NCBI RefSeq assembly: GCF_905220565.1
Contig: NC_059423.1
Span: forward strand, 3,964,001 to 4,028,000
From: Melitaea cinxia
Taxonomy: Eukaryota; Arthropoda; Insecta; Lepidoptera; Nymphalidae
DNA length: 64,000 bases
Reading direction: 5' to 3'
The position numbers were made by a program, and so were the translations under genes. Shown here piece by piece: positions 44,440-56,746 of the stretch (position 1 is its first letter; every line of letters starts with the position of its first letter). A model generated the notes under the pieces. It was not told where the DNA came from, searched no databases, and worked only from the letters and a program-made list of their open reading frames with translations.

Positions 44440-44640
44440 GATTCATCTGTCCGTACGTTCGACAGTTTGTCAGTGTCGATCGTCAGTTAGAGTCTAACGG
44501 TACGCTATTGACGATGAAGTACGGTATTTTTGTGTGTCAGTCGTTCAAAATGTTACGATTCACTTGTTAAGATTATTGATTTTTTTTGTGAAAGGAATAA
44601 TTTGTAAGGCGTTAAAGGTTAGTAGAATAGTTTTTATATA
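44440..44640 (+). promoter_or_regulatory. Candidate initiator region
   Basis: A unique, CpG-containing patch with several TCAGT initiator matches (gtcagtgtc, gtcagttag, gtcagtcg), a short frame (ATG near 44515, 17 codons) and a possible donor AAAG|GTTAGT near 44618. No coding exon follows that I can support. Confidence 0.15.
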
Positions 44641-45000
44641 TATTAGTATTAATAATTGTGAAGGTGTTTTTGATATAAATAGTATTGCTGTATGTATGTT
44701 TCGAGTTAAATAATATATTAATGTTTTTCATAAAATAGGGTGAAAATTTTAATGGACAAAAAGTGTAAGAAAAATATCTAATTTTTAATTTCGAATTTCT
44801 ATTTTCTAATTTCGAATATGCGAAAATCTTAAACTAATAGAGCGATGGCCTTTTTGAACAAAATGATAACTGAAAATTTAAATTTTAATGCAGAAAATTC
44901 TTAAGACAAGATTTTATTACTCTTTCTACGTACATAATATATGTTTACATAAGTAAAAATAATAACTTCAGCAATCAGTGCTTTCAACAATTATACACAA

Positions 45001-46856
45001 CTAGCTGTGCCCGCGGCTACGCCCGCGTTGAAATCAGTGTGTCACAAAGTTTTCCCAGCAAACTCTCATCAAAATCGGCTTAACCATTCCGTAAAACTTC
45101 CTCTTGAAACCCTCTCTCCATTGGTGAAACCGCACGAAAATCCGTTCAGTAGATTTTGAGGGAATCGATCACATACATTTTTGTGGACTTTGTTTTATAA
45201 TACACCAACTGTTGCCCGCGACTACGTCCACGTGAAGCGCGCGTCGCGTCGAAAAAAATGGTTCGTTGAATTCATCAGAATTGTGATATGAAATAATGTA
45301 GTAATAATATAGTACTGTAGTGTAAATATGTTTAAAATATACTGCATGCAATTTAGTTTTTAATATGGTTCTACGTAAATATATGCCACGGAATAGCGTA
45401 ATGCACGCTCCTCCGTGACTCCGTGACGACAGGGGTAAATAAAATATCCTAGTAACGTAAAGGTTAGATATTGTATAAAATATATTTTTTTGTACTACTT
45501 ATAAGTAATCAATATAAATGTTTCTTGAACATATAGGGTTGCAAACGCAGCTATTTTCCTTTAAACCGACCCTGCTGTATATGTTTTATACAAACTATCA
45601 ACCCCAATTAAATCCTCTTAGCGGTAGAATATCGCAAAATCCGTTCTTAGCGGACGTCTACTAAGTAGAATCTACCTCCCTGCCAAATTTCATCATAGTC
45701 CATCCTGGATGGATGGACCATGCAGCGGTTTTTGAGTTCTCGTGATAAGTGAGTTAGTGACCTTTCCCTTTTATATTTCTAGATTACGATGCATTATTTG
45801 GACACCTCCTCACCATTTATAAATCATACATTTTAAATTTTATAACCCTTACAAACCCCGTTTTATCCCCTTAGGGGTCAAGTTTCATAAAATCAGTTCT
45901 TAGCAGATGTCTACGCTTTATAAAGAACCTACCTGCTAAATTTCAAGTTTGTAGCTGTTATAGTTTCGAAGATATCGTGATGAATGAGTCAACCTACCAT
46001 CCCCCGTTTTAACCCCAAAAGGGAGTTGACTTCTAAAGATACATTATTTTGACACCTTTTCATCATCTATAGAGCATACATTTTAAATATCAAGCATCTT
46101 ACTTCAAAAACATAGAACTTTCATACAAACTTCCAACCCCCGTTTTACCCCCTTAGGGGTCGAGTTTCGCGAAATCCATCCATAGCGCATGTTCACGACC
46201 TATAAGGAGCCTATCTACTAAATTTCAAGTTTGTAGGTGTTATAGTTTCGGAGATTTCGTGATGAGTGGGTCAACCTACCATCCCCCGTTTTAACCCCAA
46301 AAGGGAGTTGATTTCTAAAGATACATTATTTGAACACCTTTTCATCATCTATGGAGCATACATTTGAAATTTAAAGTCTCTTACTTCAAAAAATAGGACT
46401 TTCATACAAAGTTCCAAACCCCGTTTTACCCCCTTAGGGGTCGAGTTTCGTAAAATCCATTCTTAGCGGTAGTTTACGCCCTATAAAGGAGCCTATCTAC
46501 TAAATTTTAAGTTTGCAGGTGTTATAGTTTCGGAGATTTCGTGATCAGTGAGTCAACCTACGATCCCCCGTTTTAACCACAAAAAGAAGTTGATTTCTAA
46601 AGATACATTATTTTGACACCTTTTCACCGTCTATAGAGCTTACATTTTAAATTTCAAGTCTCTTACTTCAAGAACATAGGACTTTCATACAAACTTCCAA
46701 CCCCCGTTTTACCCCCTTAGGGGTCGAGTTTCGTAAAATCCGTTCTTAGCGGATGCCTACGTCTTATAAAGAGCCTACCTGCCAAATTTCAAGTTTGTCG
46801 GTGTTGTAGTTTTGGAGATTTCGTGATGAGTGAGTGACCTTTCGCTTTTATATAGG
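45001..46856 (+). mobile_element. Family D element, longest intact copy
   Basis: It starts 'ctagctgtgcccgcggc' and has a unique 5' region of about 750 bp. Monomer landmarks 'gatttcgtgat' then lie at about 45971, 46253, 46535 and 46817 (period 282), and the end is 'gacctttcgcttttatatag'. It is non-coding. Confidence 0.82.
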
Positions 46857-47343
46857 TATATAGATAAGTCAATCATTAAGATACGTAGGCTATAAAATAT
46901 CACATCGAGACTAGAAACTAGAACACATAAATTACAGTGTAAATATATAGTAAAAAATGTGAGTTAAAGAAAACATTTCTTTCACCAATAGATACCAATA
47001 TTAAATATTAATAATATTTTCGCTATACCAGTATGTATGTAAAATATTAAATGCATAGAATTGATTGACAACAAAGAGATCGAATAATTCGAGTACGCGT
47101 ACAATTTTAATATTGACTTGAATACCAGCGAATACCCGTGCGAATAAATCGTAATAAATAACTTTAATAAATTTAATTAATTTAAAAAACAAAAGCAATA
47201 ATATTTTTTTTTTAGTTGTGGATGCTGGTAGAGCAAGCAATTATCTATAAAATGATATATAATTTATGTAAAGTAATTTTGAGCTTTTTTCTAAAAGGGA
47301 GGCAAGCATTTTAACCTTCGCGTATTAATATATATGATATTTT
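46857..47343. other. AT-rich DNA with family K unit
   Basis: 47216-47335 is the inverse of 19985-20115. 46860-47215 shows no gene. Confidence 0.45.
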
Positions 47344-47846
47344 TAAACGACTTCCAAAAAAAGGCGAAGGTTCTCAATTCGATTTTATTTTTTTAATGTA
47401 TATTATGTTAGTACTTTTAATTATGTCGACTTTTTAACGGACTTCAAGAAAAGGAGGAGGTTACTCAATTCGACCGTATCAACCGTTTTTTAATATATGT
47501 TCGGCGATAACTCCGTCGTTTATGAACCGATTTTGATAATTCTTTTTTTTTTTGGAAAGAAGATATCCCTAGTTTGGTACTATGATAAGAAAACCAGGAT
47601 ATGATGGTAGGATCCCAGAGAAATGGAGGGAAACTCTCGTAAATCCGCATAACTTTTTATTTTGTGTACCGATTTTGATGATTTTTAATTTAATCGAAAG
47701 CCGTGTTTATCATGTGATCACATTTAAATTTCATCGAAACCTAATTACAATTTTCAAAGTAATCTTTGATAATGCTACCTACGTTGTATTACTTGTCGAT
47801 ATAATTGAAGTCGGTTTTTCTTCGTTTGCCTGCAAACACAATTATT
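47344..47846 (+). repeat. Family F copy with duplicated left end
   Basis: The border 'acgacttccaaaaaaagg' at 47346 and again 'cggacttcaagaaaagg' at 47438 precede one body, ending 'gcctgcaaacacaattatt'. Confidence 0.65.
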
Positions 47847-48300
47847 AAATCAAAAGGTGGTGTTATGTGGTCTTATTGAATTTAATTAAGATCTAACTAA
47901 CTAGTACTCACGATGCCATTGACTGAGGTCGGAGCGCCCCCCAAGCCATGTACCTCTGTACAGGCGGCTCTAGGCTTGAGCCTAAGTCGCTAAGCTGCGT
48001 ATGCTGTCAAAAAATTATTTTGACTACTCGTGTCAAATAACGCTCGGAACGCATGAAATTCACCAGATGTGTCACAAATTTGAACTTTGGTAGTGGCTAG
48101 TAGCACGGTTGTTTATTTATTAAAGGATAACCAACAAAAGATACATTAATAATAGTTTGTTATACATGAGCTTACACTAGGATGTCAATGCTATTTAATT
48201 ATAGGGTATCACAACATGCATTATTACGTCAAGTAATACAAAAAATTAGTTAATGAGTAAATTTGTCAATAATCAATCATCAATAAAAATTCAAAATTCC
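47847..48300. other. Unassigned flank of the gag remnant
   Basis: A GC-richer segment lies at 47930-48010. No gene, LTR or tRNA is recognised with confidence. Confidence 0.4.
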
Positions 48301-49506
48301 AATATCCAATAAAAAAAATCTGTTGTGGTCGCGGACGGGTTAGATGAGGTTAAAGATTTCTTAGCCACTAGGGCTACCGATTGCGAATGATTGCGCGCGG
48401 TGTCGGGGCGTTCCACGCTTGGTCTCGATGTAGTAGAGTGTGATGTTTACGCTGACATTTTCGACATGAGATATCGATGTACACTCTCGGACCGAGTGAG
48501 ATGAATAAGACAATTGTAGCATCATTTCCGTTCGCCGATTACAGCCATGCGCTCGTCCACGGATTTAGACAAGAAATCTTTACAAGCCGTTATGTGGTGG
48601 TCTTCACCGCAGTATGAACACTTACGAATAAGTTTGAAGGTTGTCGCAACCCGAGTTGGTTTGCCCTCTTGTTTGTCACAAACCTTTTTCCTAGGCATGT
48701 TGGCTGTGGGGGCGACAAGCGAATGTGTGACGGTAGGTCGCTTCGATTTTTGAAAAGCACTTAATACCTCCTTGCTATCTTGTGAAGTTTTAGTGGTAAC
48801 AGCGGAGAAGCGCGTGTCGCGTATCAGTGCTTCACTCTTAGAGTGTAAAAGCGCCCTAAAATGTTTATATTGTGGTAGCTTGATGTCGATGTGTCTTTCC
48901 TCAAACTCGCATCTCAATTTAGTATCGAGATTCGATAAAATGCAAAGAGTCTAAGTTTAACTGAGGTAGAGCACAGCAGGAGTTTACTGCTCGGAATGTG
49001 GAGCGGCCCGACTGGGGTAGTACCTCGACCTTACAGAAGATCACAGCAAAATAATACGGTTTTCAAGCAGTATTGTGTTCCTGTTGGTGAGTAAGGTGAA
49101 CAAAGCTCCTGGGGGGATTGGGGATTGGGTCGGCAATGCGTTTGCGATGCTTCTGGTGTTGCAGGCGTCTATAAGCTACGGTAATCGCTTACCATCAGGT
49201 GAGCCGTACGCTTGTTTGCTGACCTAGTGACATAAAAAAAAGCCCCAGTGCTCGGTAGCCCGGTAGGTAACTTCAACATTTTTTAATAGTCAAGTTTTCA
49301 TCGATCATATTTTAACGCAAGTTGGAAATCTTGAGCGTGTGTAGTTTTGAAATTGACATCCAAAATATCGCGTCAGCACGCAATGCTAATTCACGCTTGT
49401 CCTCATAGCGGGACTTGAGAGCATCATATGCACTTAAATAATGTTCACGCGCGACCGGGAACGTTCTAATTAGCGATAACGCATCACCACGTAACACCGA
49501 CACCAA
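48300..49506 (-). pseudogene. BEL/Pao-like gag fragment, interrupted
   Basis: The minus-strand blocks in order are: ALSLIRTFPVAREHYLSAYD and SRYEDKRELAL (49506-49312); FEERHIDIKLPQYKHFRALL, then CSYCGEDHHITACKDFLS (a C-x2-C-x4-H-x4-C knuckle) up to 48522; then, in another frame, CRKCQRKHHTLLH near 48430. These match BEL/Pao gag architecture. A family C insertion (48956-49237) and frameshifts break it. Confidence 0.7.
48956..49237 (+). repeat. Family C, complete copy inside gag
   Basis: It runs from 'taactgaggtagagcacagc' to 'gctgacctagtgacataaaa', with an A-rich 3' end. Confidence 0.8.
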
Positions 49507-49636
49507 ATAATGAAGTTTCTCGATATCACTTAAAATGATTGATTGATGAGTATAGCCACTGTTTGTGAGTATAGGACTGATTGTTTAATCCCTGTACTGA
49601 TAGTAAGGAAGAATAACTGGGTATTCCTAATTTAGC

Positions 49637-50715
49637 TTACAAAGTTTCTGTAATGAAACTAGATGTGCTTCCATTGTCTAGTAGAGTACGAACCTTGTGT
49701 GTACGACCGTTATAATCCTGTACGTGAATTATAGCAGTGGATAGGAATACCTGACTAATGAGATACCTGATGTATGGATGAGAGTCTGACTTTACATGAT
49801 TCTGTTTGTTTTTTTCATTCATGGTAGGTATGACTACACAACCCTTTGATGAAATTGACGTGGAAGTCTTCGGAGTAGTGATGTTATTGTGTAACATAGT
49901 GTTGTGACGTTGTGTACACAGCCTGCAGGAACTAAGCCTAAAATGCTGTTCATCATGTCCTGCATGCAAGCAGTTTGTGCATAAGTTTCATTGTTTGACT
50001 CGTTCGATACGCGTCTCAATAGGCATTGATTTGAATTTCATACATTTGTAAATTGAATGATTATTCTTACACATAAGACATTTAAATAGTGCTTGTTTTT
50101 ATGTTTGATTAACTACGAATGTTTTAAAACGGTTGTGAGTAAAATTAGTGGATCTCCGTTGTAATTGTTGTTGTTTTGTATGTGTTTGTGATTCTTCCAT
50201 GGTTTCTAGTAAGTCAGCGCGGTTTTTTAGAAAAGTATGGAAATCTTGTAAAGTAAGTAATTTCGTAATATTGTTGCGTTCATTTTTCCACTCACGTAGT
50301 GTACATGGGTCTAACTTACTAGTCACCAAGTGTATAATGAGAATGTCCCAGTGTTCTGTAGGTAAATTTAATAATTAATGTTTGGCCCACCTGGAGGTCC
50401 AGTGTTATTATTAGAACCTGTTACCGACCCGTCACCGTGCCCTGCAGAGGCAGCGCTGAGCAGCTCCTTCGCAGCAGTCACGCAAGCGAAGTAGCTGGTC
50501 TCATCACCTGGAATTTCCACTAGACTTTCTATAGTAGTCTGAACTGTGTCAAACTCGTTATATAATTCTGTTATTTTATTTAAACGAGCTGTTATTTCAA
50601 GAACTTGTACTGCATTAGGATCTTTAGTGGGCAAAAAGCTATCTATATATGTTTTAAATATGGTAAGCTTTGCTTTATAGCTGGCTCTGGTTTTCTTTAA
50701 TAATTTAGGATCCAT
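49637..50715 (-). pseudogene. BEL/Pao-like gag-protease fragment
   Basis: The N-terminus MDPKLLKKTRASYKAKLTIF at 50715 is typical of BEL/Pao gag. Then come SKLDPCTLREWKNER (50329 region), Cys/His-rich sequence including CRLCTQRHNTMLH near 49900, and an aspartic-protease-like LLDNGSTSSFI at about 49660. The middle domain is missing and frames shift. It differs from the neighbouring fragment, so two insertions seem likely. Confidence 0.7.
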
Positions 50716-51094
50716 TGTTTAAATGATCAAATTGTGAACTTGCAAATGAAACCAAGCTCAAGCAGTCCAGTTGAAAAATAATAATTAGCAAGCGTTTAAA
50801 TTAAAACATAAACAAAAAAAAACGTTTGAAGTAATACTTAAAATTTGAATTTAAAATAAAGCATGAAGCAGAGAGGTCAGCTTCGATAGGCAAAGGCAAA
50901 AGCAGCCAGGTTGCCGTTATCGCACAACACGTGTCGCGAGTCGCGAGTCACGTAGGTCACACGTAGTGAACCTTGCACCCCCCGATTCGCTGGAATGTTC
51001 GAAAACAAAAAAACGTGTGGCACTCGGAGACTGTCGCGGTAAAGCTATTGCATAGCATTTTTTATCAACTTATGCAATTATAATTATTTATTAA
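50716..51094. other. Possible leader/LTR side of the gag remnant
   Basis: A CpG-rich run lies at 50925-51060, with 'gtgtcgcgagtcgcgagtc'. No matching second LTR was found in the window, so an LTR is not called. Confidence 0.3.
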
Positions 51095-51570
51095 CGACTC
51101 GTTGGCGCAGCGGTCACAGTACTGACTGTTGCGCTGGCGGTCGCGGGTTCGATCCCCGCTCACGACAGATATTTGTATTTGCCATATATTTGTCGTGGTC
51201 TGGGCGTTTGTGCATGTGTTTTTTTTTCTTTGATATTAATTCAAGTTTTTTCTTTGATATAATTCAAGTTACACTTTTTGAGCGTGGTGACCGATAAGAA
51301 AACAAATTTGTTTCTTTTATTGAATAAATGAGAAGTTAATATCGTTTAAAATATTTTTATTATCTTACAATACATGGAGCAGCTCGTCTCGATCCGTGCG
51401 AGCTTCGTACAGTCGTACCATATACAATAATAACGCTCGGCCGAGCTAGATGGTAGGCGGAGTGGGGGGTGTTAGGTTTTATTTTCGTTACGGAATTTCT
51501 TGATTCGGTCGCCGCGCTCAAAGCCCGCGATAAAAGCTATGCAATAGCTTAAAAGGAAAAATATTAGAAA
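51095..51570 (+). repeat. SINE head and a GC-rich dispersed repeat
   Basis: 51095-51215 is a tRNA-derived SINE head with B-box ggttcgatccccgctc. 51400-51570 ('aagcccgcgataaaagctat') shares 'agctattgcatagc' with 51050. Confidence 0.6.
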
Positions 51571-52399
51571 TGTACAATGGATTGGTAAAAGAAGACACAA
51601 TACATAAAATAGCAAAACAATATAGATACCAATCGCCGGTAATAATACCGGCATGAAAAATTTGGAAATGACGTAAGTAAGTAATTAAAAAAAAAAGAAA
51701 AACATTAAAATATTTTTTTCATCGAATAATAGGAATATTATTGATATTAGGATACCTATATTTTTGAGAAAAAAAAAAACTAGAAGATGCGCAGCCGCGC
51801 GTTAGCAGCTTGTTTTGATTGAAAGTTGATGCTTGTCTTTTAGTCTTATTTAAATTTGATTGAGATCTGATGACTTGTGTGATCTTTGATAACGCGTATT
51901 TACCTAACTATTTTTTGTCTACTTACGTTGTATTACTTATCTATGTAGTTTTAATTTATTTTCCTCTTCTTTTACTTCAATTATATTTTATTTATATTTA
52001 CTTACAACAAATTCTTTAATAATACTGACCTATTGATGATATTTCTGTTATAAAATCTTATTATATATTCACATAACACAAAATAAAATGGAAAGTCTTA
52101 AATATTAATAATTAATTTTCCTTAAAAGGAATTTAAGGAAAATTGTAACTCCAAGTTTCCGGCTGCGCAAAGTAAACGTCTCCTTACTGGTTTATGGTAT
52201 TCGTATGTATAATAAAATCCCACAAACAATTTTGGAATTGTCTCAACATAAATTTAAAGTTTTTATTTAAAAGATAATAATAATAGATAAAGCTTATAAT
52301 TCGGTGCAGAATTACATAGTTGATAAAGATCTGTAGACTTAGTGACGCTGTATTTTATGCAACAAGTTTCTAATTTTGTACTAAAACACAGTTTATATA
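51571..52399. other. AT-rich DNA, family F scrap
   Basis: 51830-51960 resembles family F ('gattgagatctgatga'). Nothing coding. Confidence 0.4.
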
Positions 52400-52590
52400 T
52401 TATTTTTCAAAAGAGTAACTGCGGAGTTTCTTGCCGATTCTTCTCTGCAGAATCTACATTCCGAATCGGTGGTAGCTTTATTTTTACAAAAATAATCATT
52501 TTTAAAGTTTTAATTTGTAAAATGACGATTCGAAAGTGCTCATCCTACCTATAGGCCTAGGTATTCGAATAAAGTTGTTTTTGATTTTGA
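52400..52590 (+). repeat. Family E LINE 3' end with GATTTT tail
   Basis: 'aagagtaactgcggagtttc' to 'gttgtttttgattttgattt'. Confidence 0.65.
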
Positions 52591-52989
52591 TTTATTTGAT
52601 TAATTATAAAACTTATAAATAACAGTATATTTTTTATGTAACTGTGGTGGCAAATAGGTATAATTTAACCTGCAACTCTAGGAGTGTCGAAAGCGCGATG
52701 CTGATTTTAATCTTAAGGACCGTTTTAATTAGATATTTCAAGCACTTTTCTTAAATTTTACTTGTAATATCTATTATAATAAATATTGTTTTTTATTTTC
52801 ATTATAAAAGTGACTTATTTCGTGTTAAGCTTTCACAATGCAATCATCACAACTTTCGAATACAATATGAATCATGCTATCTGTGTGGCACTGTGTACAA
52901 AACACAGAATACGAGGAAAAATATTATTTATAAATAATTAAAAAGTACAGAAAAAAGTTTTATTATTTTTAAATCTTATATATTTCGCT
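52591..52989. other. No gene seen
   Basis: AT-rich unique-looking DNA without an open frame of interest. Confidence 0.4.
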
Positions 52990-53310
52990 GTGTGGTTACG
53001 GCATTAAAGAATATAGCCACCCCCTCTCTTCCCGTGGGTGTCGTAAGAGGCGACTAAGGGATAGCACAGTTCCACTAGCGCCTTGAAATTTAAAAAGCCG
53101 ACCGATGGCGGGATACCCATCAAACTACTGGCTTTGAAATACACAGGCCGAAAGACGGGCAGCAGCGTCTTCGGTGCGACAAAGCCAGCCCTGCGGCCAC
53201 CAACCCGCCTGCCCAGCGTGGTGACTATGGGCAACAAACATGACTTCACGCCATTTTTGGCGCGAACTTGTCCTATGTCCAGCAGTAGACTGCGATAGCT
53301 TGAAGTGAAC
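52990..53310 (+). repeat. Family B repeat
   Basis: It runs from 'gtggttacggcattaaagaa' to 'cagtagactgcgatagcttg'. It is nearly complete but lacks the GAT tract. Confidence 0.7.
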
Positions 53311-54067
53311 TTTTTGATTCACAATTACAAATAGATTGACGATAAATAAATTGAAATTCAATTGTAAATAAGAAATAAACATTCTATTTTATCTGTTGGA
53401 TACCATCATCCGTCAAATAGTTATCCGAAACCGTTGGAGCAGGCTCGTAGTAATGTAATAATTATCGACAACTTTTTTTCTCGTACCTCTTTCGTATATC
53501 GTAAATCTATTATCGTAGTATTTCTTGGACGTGCAGTGTACGAGTTTCCAAATATTTATATGTTTGTCTCCGTGCATGAGTAATCTACGTAACTTTCTCC
53601 GTCTCGATCGATAAGGGGTCACGGCCGGTCAATGGCACGGCTGGACGTATGCATGTATTCTAATGTTGTACTGCTACTCCGTCTGTGTCAAGTTTTCATA
53701 GATTTTAGATTAAGTGCATTCTCGATTAATAAAATAAATGGCAAATATATTTAAACTGAGTTTGTAAGAAAGTCGTTACCAATGTAGAGAGGGTAGTAAC
53801 AGTTTAGTTCCTTTTTTAACCGACTTCAAAAAAGATGTTGTATTCTACCCGATTTCGATGATTTTTTTTAAACGAAAGGTGTTGCGTGTGCATGCATTGT
53901 TGCACAGATAGGGGGTTCGGAGAGATGTTAGGTGGGTCATAAGCTCTTTCGAGGACTGTTTTTTTAGAAATATGCTTTCATTCCAGTCGATTAGTGGTAT
54001 TACGAGTAGACTCAACCATGGAAGGTTGAGTTTTTGTTTTTATATTTAATTGAAATTATTTTATTCT
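53311..54067. other. Unassigned DNA with a 69-codon frame
   Basis: The minus-strand frame 53622-53413 (MTPYRSRRRKLRR start) has no recognisable domain. A poly(A)-signal-like attaataaaataaatgg lies at 53727. A family F scrap lies at 53815-53880. Confidence 0.3.
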
Positions 54068-54185
54068 AATTGAGTTTATCCCGCGAGTTGGTGTTCGGCT
54101 ACGTACTCTCTTGCTTCCACCTGGCCCTGAATCACCAGTCTTTCCTTAAAGTTTTTACGTCTGGAGATGTGACCAAAAGAACTTC
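54068..54185 (-). pseudogene. RTE-like reverse transcriptase C-terminal scrap
   Basis: The minus strand reads GHISRRKNFKERLVIQGQVE then an AEHQLAG end, resembling the GH(I/V)-x-R-R region downstream of RTE reverse transcriptases. Confidence 0.5.
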
Positions 54186-54904
54186 AATATTCCTAATTGC
54201 ATAATTGACGAAAGTCGGTTTTTAATATGAAGCTCTTTGGATAAGATTATCAAAATGTTATAGAAAATAAGTATCGGTACGATATTTTAACTGGACTTGA
54301 TTAAATTGCAAAAAAAAATCTCCTCAACTTCAATTATAAGCATTATTATACTATTTTTTTGTTATACGGGTAACAAACATCTGTGTACAAATCTGACTTT
54401 CACTTAATATTTACAAGAAAACTTTTTTATTTAAATTAAATTACAGTAAGTACAATAAAAGCAAAGATGTTTCTTAGTATCTAATCATTAATTATTGCGT
54501 ACTAGATCAGATGACGTGCAAAAATGAAAAACCGTAACAAATTTTGACACGCTGGCTACCGAATAATTTTTCCGGTTAAGTCCAAATTCTGGATATATCC
54601 GGAAATTCTAATATGTCCGGTTTTATACAGACTCCTGGCAACCCTAAATGATGAGAAAGCGGCACAAACACGCATACTTTCACCTTTATCATCAGTCACC
54701 GTCCATTCATACTTACCCATTGCTATGATGGAAATAGTCTCCATTTTTATACATTTTAACCCCATTACTTCAGAAAAATAATATATTTATGATATGTAAA
54801 TATTGTGTTTATTTTTATGTGTATGTATATATGTATGTATAATTTTATAATCTATTGTAATGTATTCTAATTTCTATAACAATTATTTGTACACTTCCTA
54901 ACCG
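54186..54904. other. AT-rich DNA with a short open frame
   Basis: The minus-strand frame 54765-54556 begins MGLKCIKMETISIIAMG and contains a consensus-like donor G|GTAAGT after METISIIAM. Its 3' half ('agggttgccaggagtctg') looks like a dispersed repeat. No linked exon was found. Confidence 0.2.
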
Positions 54905-55048
54905 CTTTTCTATGCGCTGTCCTATACCCAAAGGTTGTCTGGAAGAAATCGCTCTTTTAGCGATAACACCGCCTTTGTACATCTTCCTCTAATTATACTA
55001 CATTTGTTTGTGTCTTTTAATCGTGTGCAATAAAGATTATTATTATTA
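54905..55048 (+). repeat. Family M LINE 3' UTR with (ATT)n tail
   Basis: 'aaccgcttttctatgcgc' through 'ctggaagaaatcgctctttt' to 'gtgcaataaagattatta', ending in ATT repeats. Confidence 0.65.
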
Positions 55049-55762
55049 TTATTATAAGTAGGCTGACAAATATTTAATTTAGCTTTTACAAAATTAAGTT
55101 TTGTTTCAAAAATAGCCATAAATAAGCTTGACTTAGGTTATTTGAAGCTAGGATTTTCACCACGCAAAAGAAAAGGTTACTTATCTACGTATAAGCTTGT
55201 TTGCAAACGAAAAAAAAAAACGGATTTCGGTTACATCGACAAAAATACGGCGTAATACATTTCAGATCTCGTTGAAATTAAAAGTGTGGTTACATAAATA
55301 ACCATGACAAGCACCAGCTTTCGTTTAAAAGTTCAAAATCGGCATAACCATTCATAATTCCATGTCGCTAAACTATTTCACGGTACATATGCTAAGATTG
55401 TATTGTGCTAAGGACGCCGAGAAAATACGTTTCTGTTATAAGATACTAAAATTGATCGTCAGGGGTGAAATGAGATATTAGGGTAGGAAAGGGTAAATCA
55501 ACTGGTACTTTCAATAGTTGAATTTCGTAGAAATCGTTTTGTTTCTACGGTTTTTTTTTCTACTGGCTTTAATAAGTTTTTTTTGAAGTGACACCTCTTT
55601 AGGCGCATGAGGGTAAATTTTTTATGGATGAAACTCAATAATAATAATATTAGCGTCACGAAGATGTGCAACGTTTTGTCGAACAACAGAGCCATCGTTT
55701 ACTATAGAAACTACATAGTTACATTAATATCGATAGTATTATATTGCTGTTACTGTACTGAC
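55049..55762. other. Family F scrap and unassigned DNA
   Basis: 55190-55360 is reverse family F. 55380-55760 shows no gene. Confidence 0.4.
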
Positions 55763-56082
55763 GCCGCGTTGGCGCAGCGGTCACAGCCATGGATTGTACC
55801 TATTGCGCTGGCGGTTGCGGGTTCGATAATGGCCATACAGGCTTGCCATGGTCTGGGTGTTTGTGCAGTCCTCGTGGGTCTCCCCACCGTGCCTCGGAGA
55901 GCACGTTAAGCCGTCGGTCCCCGTTGTTATCATGTACACCTGATAGCGATCGTTACTCATAGTAGGGAATATATCCGCCAACCCGCATTGGAGCAGCGTG
56001 GTGGAGTAAGCTCTGATCCTTCTCCTACATGGGGAAAGAGGCCTATGCCCAGTAGTGGAATATTACAGGCTGAAGCGATTTA
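55763..56082 (+). mobile_element. Metulj-like SINE, near full length
   Basis: It runs from 'gccgcgttggcgcagcgg' to 'ttacaggctgaagcgattta', with a small deletion just after the B-box-like ggttcgat. Confidence 0.85.
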
Positions 56083-56164
56083 TATTGCAAACTAAATAGA
56101 TGGCGCTGGAATGGAAATCTAAGCTTAAGATTTGTATAAATATAAATGAGACTTAAAAATTAGT

Positions 56165-56530
56165 TTGCCAAAGAAGTTTCACTTCTGACATGTGTACTTT
56201 GTACGCACGCACTTTTTTGTGCTGGGTTTAGTAGTTTTTTTTCGTAACATACTACCGTAAGCGTTTATACATAGTGAATACAAGTGACGGGTATTAAGCT
56301 AAACACTAAACATCAAATAGAAGTAGTAGTTTAGACACAAATATGTTTAAAACTGAGCTTACAAAACACGTTTAAATTCTATTATTACTCTGGTTTACAT
56401 TTTTTTAACACTAACATATGTTATAATATTATAACCCGCAGTGGATCAGCGTGATTGATTCCAATCCTTCTCCTACGTGGAGAACGAGGCCTATGCCCAG
56501 CAGTGGGATATTACAGGCTGAATCGTGAAT
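56165..56530 (+). repeat. Short gaagtttcacttc unit and SINE 3' piece
   Basis: 56170-56225 is shared with 20848 and 32710. 56430-56525 is a SINE 3' end. Confidence 0.55.
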
Positions 56531-56578
56531 CGTCATATAGTTAATGAACTTATCTCATTTACCTAAATATAAATCTAA

Positions 56579-56746
56579 TCACGGTTCGCTTAAACTGAAA
56601 ATACAATCATCATATCAAGAATTTCGATCTAGCGGGTACATCGTTCCATAGCTTAATTGGCTAGAGCGCCGACACGGTCAGTCGGAGACGCGGGTTCGAT
56701 CCTCGCTGGAGCGGTCAATTTTTGATATGATATTCAAAAATGTTTA
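56579..56746 (+). repeat. Second copy of the tRNA-fold element
   Basis: It starts 'cacggttcgcttaaactg' and ends 'aatttttgatatgatattc', closely matching 40389-40555 but without the 80-bp foldback arms. Confidence 0.75.
56642..56714 (+). tRNA. tRNA-like 73-nt fold, second copy
   Basis: Same fold and loop ACGGTCA as at 40451. The T loop is TTCGATC and the T stem has one G-U pair. It differs by only a few bases. C at position 33 again argues against a working tRNA. Confidence 0.45.

Noticed and set aside
45850..46850. CRISPR-like spaced repeats
   Set aside because: The 282-bp units are whole-monomer tandem repeats in a eukaryotic mobile element, without short repeats and unique spacers.
50880..51570. 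LTR pair for the gag remnant
   Set aside because: Only a short shared core (agctattgcatagc) is seen, in inverted orientation, so no direct LTR pair can be supported.
53413..53622. 69-codon basic protein on the minus strand
   Set aside because: No splice context or recognisable domain; likely chance.
54556..54765. First exon of a gene starting METISIIAM with a GTAAGT donor
   Set aside because: Half the frame is a dispersed repeat and no partner exon was found.
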